Positions 58,301 to 64,000 of a stretch of DNA of 64,000 nt are shown one piece after another. How positions within the stretch are numbered: position 1 is the stretch's first letter; each line of letters begins with the position of its first letter. The DNA is taken from contig JAMXDE010000007.1 in the NCBI GenBank assembly GCA_026770025.1, positions 1,984,001 to 2,048,000 on the forward strand, written 5' to 3'. The stretch is from Craspedostauros australis (Eukaryota; Bacillariophyta; Bacillariophyceae; Mastogloiales; Achnanthaceae). A program made the position numbers and the translations under genes. Under the pieces are notes generated by a model, which was not told where the DNA came from, did not search any database, and saw only the letters and a list, made by a program, of their open reading frames with translations.

Positions 58301-58379
58301 AGTGCAGTGCAGCACGAGTACTTGTATGACACACAGCATCATTCGCCATCACCGACTGTCTCAGACAGCCATCATGTAA
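55317..58379 (+). CDS. Low-complexity protein with a PH-like domain, three exons
   Basis: Exons 55317-56202, 56730 minus one (56729)-58144 and 58222-58379 (introns 526 and 77 bp, both phase 1) give 819 residues. The first 570 residues are Thr/Ser/Asn/Gln-rich with polyglutamine runs. Residues about 573-746 resemble a pleckstrin-homology-like fold: an opening FEQRLCEDAYGVAVRK, a strand KSNLRYVKCCWMDAYEL, a core KVLTWGKKKDVRMPVERFVC, and a final amphipathic helix VDRDKFARAFARFLDV. PH-like folds bind phosphoinositides or proteins at membranes. A Ser/Arg-rich loop of about 50 residues interrupts the middle. The third exon adds a 52-residue tail. The kinesin gene begins only 104 bp downstream on the same strand. 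Assignment is by pattern and moderately sure. Confidence 0.72.
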
Positions 58380-58483
58380 CTACGAGTACACTTGGACATG
58401 CTCATACACCACATCTCACATGCCACTTGCCACATCATTCCATACCACGCCCTGCCATTATCTCTCGACGCGACTTCATCACC

Positions 58484-60997
58484 ATGGGGAATTGCTGCTA
58501 CAAACATGCAGAATCAAGCAAATCGGCGGCAACGGCGAAGCGCTTTTCCACATCCTCTTCGGTACCTGAAAAGATGACTGCGACCAGCGCAAACCGAGCG
58601 CTCTCGCAGAACACACCACCGTCGCTTCCGAGATCCGGCATCAACGTCAAAGAATCCTCCAATGCTCCGCTGCCGATGGTCACAACCGCACCCAATGCTC
58701 GCATTAGTTCATCGGACCATCTGCAGTCCAAGGCGACGTCGCAAGCCAGATCGCAGCTCCCGCCAGGGCCGAGGATGAAGCAGCAAGGAGCGGACAACCT
58801 TGTCGACGACCGGCACGTCATCAACCAGATTCAATCCAATATCACAGCCGCGCAGTCGTTATTGCGCGGCGACGTGCCAGCCCTCAATGCGGTGGCAGCG
58901 GCAGCGCCAAGATCCCAGCCCGACCAGCAAGCGCAGGTTGCGCAAGCACCGCAGCAACCACAAGCCCAGAACCAGGCACGCGTCCTCAAGAATATGCCAT
59001 CATCGTTATCAAAATTGCATTCATCTCAGCACACGTCCACACGGTCGCAGGCGGTTGTCACCACCAAAACATCACAATCGCAAACGGCCAATAGCGGGGC
59101 CGACAATGTGGCCGATGAGGGCAGCGCGGTGTCTTCGCTCACAGGAGCAGGATTTGACCAGGAGATCGTGGAGGAGCTTCATCAGGCGCTGACGGAGCTG
59201 CGTGCCGAGCTGGAGGATTCGAGAGCAGAGGCAGCCAGAGCTGTGAAGGTTGCTGAGCAGGCCATTCAATCTGCTGAGAACTCGACGGCGAAGGACTGGA
59301 ACTCCACGGTGACGCACAAGGCAGCAGAAGCAGCGGCGCTGGCGCAGAAACGATCCGCCGAGGCAATGACGAAGCAGCGCAAGGCCGAGGAGCGGTTGGA
59401 GGCGGAACGCAAGAGCGCGACGTACTGGAAGCAGCAGGCGGAGAAGGCCGAGGAGGAAGCTGGCGAATTGCAAACCAGGGCTGCCGCTGCCGAGATTCAA
59501 CGTGCCATCATTGAGGAGGCCTTGCAGAGCGAGAAGATGAAATCCACGCAGCTCACGGAAACACTGAGACATCAGCTATCCCCAAACGAGGGAGCATCAT
59601 CCCCATCAAAGGTGCACGAGCGCATCAAGGCCTTTGAACATGGCGGCCAGCAATTGTCTATCGGTGCAGGTGCCGATATCAAGGAGGGTGACAAGGCAGC
59701 ACAACGCGACATAAAACGACTCAAGGAGAAACTCGCGAAAGAGAATACGCTGCGGAGGAAGTTGCAGCATGAAGTGCAGGATCTGCGTGGTGCGGTACGT
59801 GTTTATTGCCGTCCACGACCATCGGGAGACCAGCCGAATTCCACTGTGTCCGTACCGTCGCGTGAGTTGCTGCTGCTTCACAGGGATCGATTCCCCATGC
59901 AGAGTGACAATGGCTTCGTGAATACCTTCCCCCTCAGCTTTGAATTCGACGGAGTCTTTGATGATGAGATGAACCAGTCGGACGTGTACAACGAGGTGGA
60001 GTCCATTTGTCTCAGCGCCCTGGATGGTTTCAACGTCTGCGTACTGGCGCACGGACAGAACAGCGCCGGCAAGACGCACACGATCTTTGGCGATGCTTGC
60101 ACGGTGAGAGACGTTGACGATACGTTCAAGACGACGATCAACAACTTCGGAGTGCATCTGCAGTACGCCGAGCAGCTGTTCGCTGTGATTGCGCGTCGCA
60201 CGGAGCGGTACAAGGACACGGTGACCATGAGCATCATCGAGGTGCACGACGAGCGCCTCTGCGATGGTATCGCGGGCACGCCAGTCGGTGACTCGAAGGG
60301 CAAGGTCACGAACGAGGAGCTGAGGAGGAAGCCGAAGAAGCGCACGGAGACAGGTGAAGATGTGCAGGGATCGCCTACCGCCAAGCTGGAGATCAAGACG
60401 AATCACAACGGCGAGACGGTCGTGCAAGGACTGCTGACTGTCGAAGTCTCCAGTTTCGACGATCTGATGGAGCTGTGGCACCAGTGCCTGAATCAGCGAG
60501 CCGCAAGGCTTGCGGAGCAGGGCATCGATGCGACGGAGTACGAGGCGTCGAGCCACCTGATCGCGACCATGAAGATCGTCTCATCCAACACGACGACGCA
60601 GACGACGACGTGCGGCAAGATCCAATTCGTTGACCTGGCCGGATCGGACGTGACATCGCGTAAGCTGGGCAAGGACAAGCGACCGTCCACTCCGGAGGCC
60701 ATGCTCGCGGGCATTGGCAACAGCAAGGAATGGAAGTTCGCCAACCGTTCGCTGGAGACGCTGAGCCAGGTGGTGACGGCCCGCAGCCAGTTCGTGCGAA
60801 CCGTCCCGTACCGCAATTCCACCCTGACGCACCTGCTGCGCGACAACCTGGAGGCCGACACGAAGGTGATCGTCCTCGCATGCGTGAGCTCCGAGCCAGA
60901 AGACATTCAGAACACGGCATGCACGTTGCGCATGGCGTCCAAGATGCGCCGCATCATTGTCGGAACGGCGACGAAGCATTCCATCAACGTGGAGTAG
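58484..60997 (+). CDS. Divergent kinesin with C-terminal motor and MGNCC N terminus
   Basis: Single exon, 837 residues; ATG in the context ACCATGG. The N terminus MGNCCYKH fits combined myristoylation and palmitoylation, suggesting a membrane-bound motor. A Gln/Ala-rich region, then a coiled coil (about 233-370) and a neck with KENTLRRKLQHEVQDLRGAV precede the motor (about 432-830), the order seen in kinesin-14. The P-loop is GQNSAGKTHT (524-533), keeping GKT. Switch I, usually NxxSSRSH, reads EYEASSHLI, losing the Arg and one Ser; switch II reads DLAGSD (717-722) instead of DLAGSE. The end has VPYRNSTLTHLLRDNL and a final CTLRMASKMRRI, both family blocks. ATP hydrolysis may be weakened or lost. 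It lies just after the PH-like gene and converges on the small gene at 61263. Confidence 0.93.
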   Translation: MGNCCYKHAESSKSAATAKRFSTSSSVPEKMTATSANRALSQNTPPSLPRSGINVKESSNAPLPMVTTAPNARISSSDHLQSKATSQARSQLPPGPRMKQQGADNLVDDRHVINQIQSNITAAQSLLRGDVPALNAVAAAAPRSQPDQQAQVAQAPQQPQAQNQARVLKNMPSSLSKLHSSQHTSTRSQAVVTTKTSQSQTANSGADNVADEGSAVSSLTGAGFDQEIVEELHQALTELRAELEDSRAEAARAVKVAEQAIQSAENSTAKDWNSTVTHKAAEAAALAQKRSAEAMTKQRKAEERLEAERKSATYWKQQAEKAEEEAGELQTRAAAAEIQRAIIEEALQSEKMKSTQLTETLRHQLSPNEGASSPSKVHERIKAFEHGGQQLSIGAGADIKEGDKAAQRDIKRLKEKLAKENTLRRKLQHEVQDLRGAVRVYCRPRPSGDQPNSTVSVPSRELLLLHRDRFPMQSDNGFVNTFPLSFEFDGVFDDEMNQSDVYNEVESICLSALDGFNVCVLAHGQNSAGKTHTIFGDACTVRDVDDTFKTTINNFGVHLQYAEQLFAVIARRTERYKDTVTMSIIEVHDERLCDGIAGTPVGDSKGKVTNEELRRKPKKRTETGEDVQGSPTAKLEIKTNHNGETVVQGLLTVEVSSFDDLMELWHQCLNQRAARLAEQGIDATEYEASSHLIATMKIVSSNTTTQTTTCGKIQFVDLAGSDVTSRKLGKDKRPSTPEAMLAGIGNSKEWKFANRSLETLSQVVTARSQFVRTVPYRNSTLTHLLRDNLEADTKVIVLACVSSEPEDIQNTACTLRMASKMRRIIVGTATKHSINVE

Positions 60998-61262
60998 AGT
61001 TCTAGAGAGTCTAATTACTATCCTACTGAGACTGATACTGTTGTAGTAAAAGTAATGTATGGTACTGCAAGATGATAGTAATATACTGCACTAAAGTATA
61101 GTAGGTTGTTAACGCTGAACTGAAAGATGTGATAAAGAGAGAGTGAGATGACCTGGCTGTGCTGTGGATAGATGAGATGATCACTCTGCTTGGTGACTTC
61201 TCGAGCGCGCTCTCATTGTCCACTTGGACGAACCCCAGGTACGGATGATGGTTCGCCTTCGG

Positions 61263-61424
61263 TTATTTCTCCAACTTGCTCGTGCATGATGTCAAAGAGA
61301 AGTAGTGCTTGTAATTGGGACAGCGATCCTCCTCCTTGACACCTTTGAGCGCCTGCTCAATGTGCATGCCGCACCCAACCCAGGTGGCCTTGCCGCATCT
61401 GGAGCACTGTGTTCGATGGCACAT
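61263..61424 (-). CDS. Small conserved cysteine-rich protein (CGKxTWxGCG type), 53 residues
   Basis: From ATG 61424 the frame reads MCHRTQCSRCGKATWVGCGM, then HIEQALKGVKEEDRCP. The pattern CxxCGKxTWxGCGxHxxxxLxxVxxxxRC is shared by a family of tiny proteins found in plants, fungi and protists, some of no known function. The cysteines and histidine suggest zinc binding. The frame is open farther upstream to an ATG at 61556, but family members begin near MC, so I use the inner start. It converges on the kinesin gene, 265 bp away. Confidence 0.75.
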   Translation of the reverse strand: MCHRTQCSRCGKATWVGCGMHIEQALKGVKEEDRCPNYKHYFSLTSCTSKLEK

Positions 61425-62302
61425 GATGGATTGGAGTCGGTGCTGAAAGCGGTGGTGTTGATTGAGGTCAACTAACTGTTTGTTGTGAGCGTTTGGTGAT
61501 GAATGTCTCATCCTTGTTTCGGAGACAATTGATTCTGTTTTGGCGCGCGAGGCCATTCGGAGAAATTGGCATTTCTCCGCATATATGATCCATTGGACTC
61601 ATTCGAAGTTAGTTTTGGACTCATTCGAATCACACGCTTCGTTTTTCGCAGAAACGAGTCGACGCGTCACATCGTGATGTCGCACATTTGCTCCAACCAA
61701 AACGAATCCGCATTGCGAATTCGCCCCTGCGTCACAGAGATCGTCGAAGAGTGAGAAGCATGTTGGGAGAACGGGTCGGAGGTTGTGGCATTCTCAAAAG
61801 CAACACAAAGTTGCAAGGTGGGTGTTTGGATGCAAGTGGCAACGCAGCCGCGGATACGATTGTGACCATGGCGGAAAGGATGTCGATGAACGGATGCATG
61901 CGTGCCTCCTTGCTTCTGCGATGTGTCATTATCACAATGGAATGGTGTGTTAGTCGGATGTGCGCTGAAGAGAGGTATTCCGAAGGCGTCCGCATTCCCA
62001 CATCTGTTTGAGAACAATTGTGCACGAGCTCCGTATTCGTGTGGGTAGGCACGCCACCATAATCCGAACCCGCAACTCACGCCCATCAAAACATCTGTTC
62101 AATCCACCATCTTTCGCACTCACGCCCACGCTCTCTCTTGTGTCGATTTGCTTTCTCAACCACCTTGATGGACGTTGCGTTGCATTCATCTCGCATCACC
62201 TGGCAATACGCGCAACGAACGGACTCTCACAACACAGACATACACAATCACAGAGAACAAACCTCAGCACAAGCAAAGAAGTGAAACCAACAACGAAGCA
62301 AC
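61425..62302. other. Divergent promoter region between the small cysteine-rich gene and the gene at 62303
   Basis: The flanking genes point away from each other. No other gene is seen. A short direct repeat TTGGACTCATTCGAA(G/T) occurs twice near 61593 and 61616. Confidence 0.55.
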
Positions 62303-62929
62303 ATGGCAAAGAAGACCACCAAGACCGCAGCCGTCGCCGCCAAGGCAGCCGCAAAGGCCAGCACCCCACCAGCGACCACCACAATGACCGCGGAACCATC
62401 TGTCACGCCGCAGCAACAGCAGCAGCAGCCACCGTCCGACGATGACGGCAAGCACCTCCACAATCTGTACAACGGAGCCAAGGGCGCATGGGCATGGGGA
62501 AAGAACCTGGCGGTCGTCGGAGGCGCCTTCGGAATTGCGGAGGGTGTGGCGCAAGCAGCGTTGGGCGTCGTTGGCACCAACCTGCAGAACATCGATCAAA
62601 CCATCATCGAACCCAAGGTCGTGCAGCCGCTCGATTCCCTCACGGCGCCTGCCGTCAATGCCGTTGTCGGCATCGTCCTCAAGACGACGGATACCGTGGT
62701 GCCGCCCGTGCAGAAGATCCTGGATGGCCTCATTTCGGCCCTTCATCTCAAGCGTATTCTCGGCCAAGAAGAAGCAGCACCGGCGCCATCAACTGATGGA
62801 TCCGCTACGACGACCACTACTAAGACGACGACGACCAATACCACCACCAAGACTGCGCTCGGTTCCAAGGCGCAACAGGCGGCCGATGCGGCAGCGCCAG
62901 CGGCCGTTTTGAACACTGCTGGCAACTAG
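62303..62929 (+). CDS. Small protein of unknown function, possibly lipid-droplet associated
   Basis: Single exon, 208 residues, ATG 62303 after ACGAAGCAAC. The first 50 residues are Lys/Ala/Thr- and Gln-rich. The middle (about 55-155) is a long amphipathic, mildly hydrophobic region without charged clusters, containing GGAFGIAEGVAQAALGVVGT, IDQTIIEPKVVQPLDSL and TAPAVNAVVGIVLKTTDTVV. The periodic Val/Pro pattern recalls perilipin- or rubber-particle-type coat proteins that lie on lipid droplets, but no diagnostic motif is present and this is a weak guess. The C-terminal 55 residues are Thr- and Ala-rich. It converges on the gene at the window edge. Confidence 0.7.
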   Translation: MAKKTTKTAAVAAKAAAKASTPPATTTMTAEPSVTPQQQQQQPPSDDDGKHLHNLYNGAKGAWAWGKNLAVVGGAFGIAEGVAQAALGVVGTNLQNIDQTIIEPKVVQPLDSLTAPAVNAVVGIVLKTTDTVVPPVQKILDGLISALHLKRILGQEEAAPAPSTDGSATTTTTKTTTTNTTTKTALGSKAQQAADAAAPAAVLNTAGN

Positions 62930-63260
62930 ACAGCGGTTGTGTGCATGATGCCACACAACATGATGTAGCACTAACCAACTCCAGTGTCTCATGATTTCTG
63001 CCAAATGCACGATACGATCATGCCGCAAGCATATGCACAATTCCAAACCGCAATCGACTACCAACTCAACGATGACGAAACCAAAGATCGCCAGTCAGCT
63101 CTTCACAAACCTGCCTCCCACACAAAAATAATATTACATATGATACTTTAAACAATCCATTCACTCTACAAGATGCCATTATGTTGCATAATATAATACC
63201 TAAGAGTGCCACACTCTCCTCTGTTTCTCAAGGCTCTATCATATCTTCGCGCCACACAAT
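62930..63260. other. Convergent intergenic region
   Basis: Lies between the 3' ends of the genes at 62929 (+) and 63261 (-). It is AT-richer than its surroundings (for example AATAATATTACATATG near 63127) and should hold both polyadenylation regions. Confidence 0.6.
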
Positions 63261-64000
63261 TCAAATCAAATGTCCAAATACGCACCGGAATCCCAGAGCA
63301 ACTTCCGACACGTCCTGCAGCGGCGTGTAGGTGTTATCCTTGGCACGCAGCCGCTTCACCGCCTCGCGGATCAACCGATCGAAGATGGGCAGCAGCGCGT
63401 TGGGACACCAGAAATGGTACCCCTTGCAGGCCTTCAATGTCGTCGGGAAGAAGGCATGGAAGGCCGAGGCGCACTGGTACTTGGCCAGGTACAGCACGGT
63501 GCGGTAGCAGTCCAGTTCGTGCTGCGTGTTGGCGGTAGCCTGCTGCTGCTGCTCGAAGGATGCGTTCATCAGCATGCCATACTGCGTCGTGCCGATGCCG
63601 ACATCGCTGCCGTTCGTTGCTGCGGCAGTGCCGTACTGCTGCTGTCGACGGGCGTTGCAGCGCATCACGCATTCCACGACGGCCTTGAAGTCGCGTGTTT
63701 CGCAGGCCTCCACGAGCAGCACCAGGATCTGCGACATGTCGGGATGGTCCCACACGTTCGGGTAGAAGTCCTTCAGATCGAATCGCGATAGCAGCGGGTT
63801 TCCATCGAAGGATTCAAAGCTGTCCATGGCATCCATCGCCTGTCGGGTAGCAATATCGCCATTGTCGTCGTCATCCAATTGTTGCTTTGAGGGTCGCACC
63901 AGGAAAGGTTCCAAAGCTTTGGCGCAGCTTGTGCATCCACCGACCGCAACCTCCCGATCCCATGCGGCAAATGCCATCAGATGCTTCGGTGCGTTGCGCT
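63261..64000 (-). CDS. 3' part of an unrecognised gene, cut by the window edge
   Basis: The minus-strand frame is open from the window edge to a stop at 63261 (about 245 residues). An ATG at 63977 is in frame, but the preceding codons (NAPKHLM) are also plausible coding, so the gene probably continues to the right. Visible segments are FYPNVWDHPDMSQILVLLVE, ETRDFKAVVECVMRCNARR and YLAKYQCASAFHAFFPTTL, helical and cysteine-containing, with a Gln-rich loop and a poly-Asp run (DDDDNGD). I do not recognise the family. Confidence 0.7.
   Translation of the reverse strand, partial: RNAPKHLMAFAAWDREVAVGGCTSCAKALEPFLVRPSKQQLDDDDNGDIATRQAMDAMDSFESFDGNPLLSRFDLKDFYPNVWDHPDMSQILVLLVEACETRDFKAVVECVMRCNARRQQQYGTAAATNGSDVGIGTTQYGMLMNASFEQQQQATANTQHELDCYRTVLYLAKYQCASAFHAFFPTTLKACKGYHFWCPNALLPIFDRLIREAVKRLRAKDNTYTPLQDVSEVALGFRCVFGHLI

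Overview
The window looks like nuclear DNA of a diatom (or a close photosynthetic stramenopile). The strongest marker is a fucoxanthin-chlorophyll light-harvesting gene whose signal peptide ends in the plastid-entry motif ASAFAP. Supporting signs are compact genes with few GT-AG introns (71 to 781 bp), strong C-ending codon bias, a mixed set of eukaryotic housekeeping genes on both strands, a Copia-type LTR element, and a diatom-type DDE transposase. No tRNA, rRNA or CRISPR array was recognised.

Left part (1-35 kb) is ordinary gene-dense euchromatin. In order it holds: a presequence/oligopeptide protease (PreP, M16C, +), isocitrate lyase (-), transcription elongation factor TFIIS (-), a fucoxanthin-chlorophyll protein (+), an ARL8-like GTPase (+), a 1165-residue plastid-targeted protein built on a degenerate RibD fold (-), an ankyrin-repeat remnant (-), two tandem O-fucosyltransferase-like genes (-), a tail-anchored U-box protein (+), 5-oxoprolinase (-) and a BSD-domain protein with an acylation-type N terminus (-). 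Most of these needed intron assembly; exon joins were chosen by GT-AG sites, frame and family similarity.

Middle part (35-55 kb) is a mobile-element-rich island. A four-exon gene of unknown function with a SUMO-interaction-like motif (35764-38868, -) lies left of a complete-looking Copia element (40389-49820) with identical 743-bp LTRs and a 5-bp target duplication. To the right, after minisatellite-rich DNA, is a two-exon PIF/Harbinger-like DDE transposase (52143-53195, +). Removing the Copia insertion would bring the unknown gene and the transposase much closer, so they may once have been neighbours, perhaps parts of one DNA transposon.

Right part (55-64 kb) returns to genes: a low-complexity protein with a PH-like domain (+), immediately followed by a divergent kinesin with an MGNCC N terminus (+), a 53-residue cysteine-rich conserved protein (-), a small protein that may coat lipid droplets (+, weak), and the 3' part of an unrecognised gene running off the window (-).

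Functionally the genes do not form one pathway. Isocitrate lyase (glyoxylate shunt), 5-oxoprolinase (gamma-glutamyl cycle), PreP (organelle peptide clearance) and the light-harvesting protein are general metabolism. The most unusual items are the doubly degenerate RibD-like plastid protein, the kinesin with altered nucleotide-switch motifs and likely membrane anchoring, and the oversized Copia polyprotein with extra membrane-type segments.
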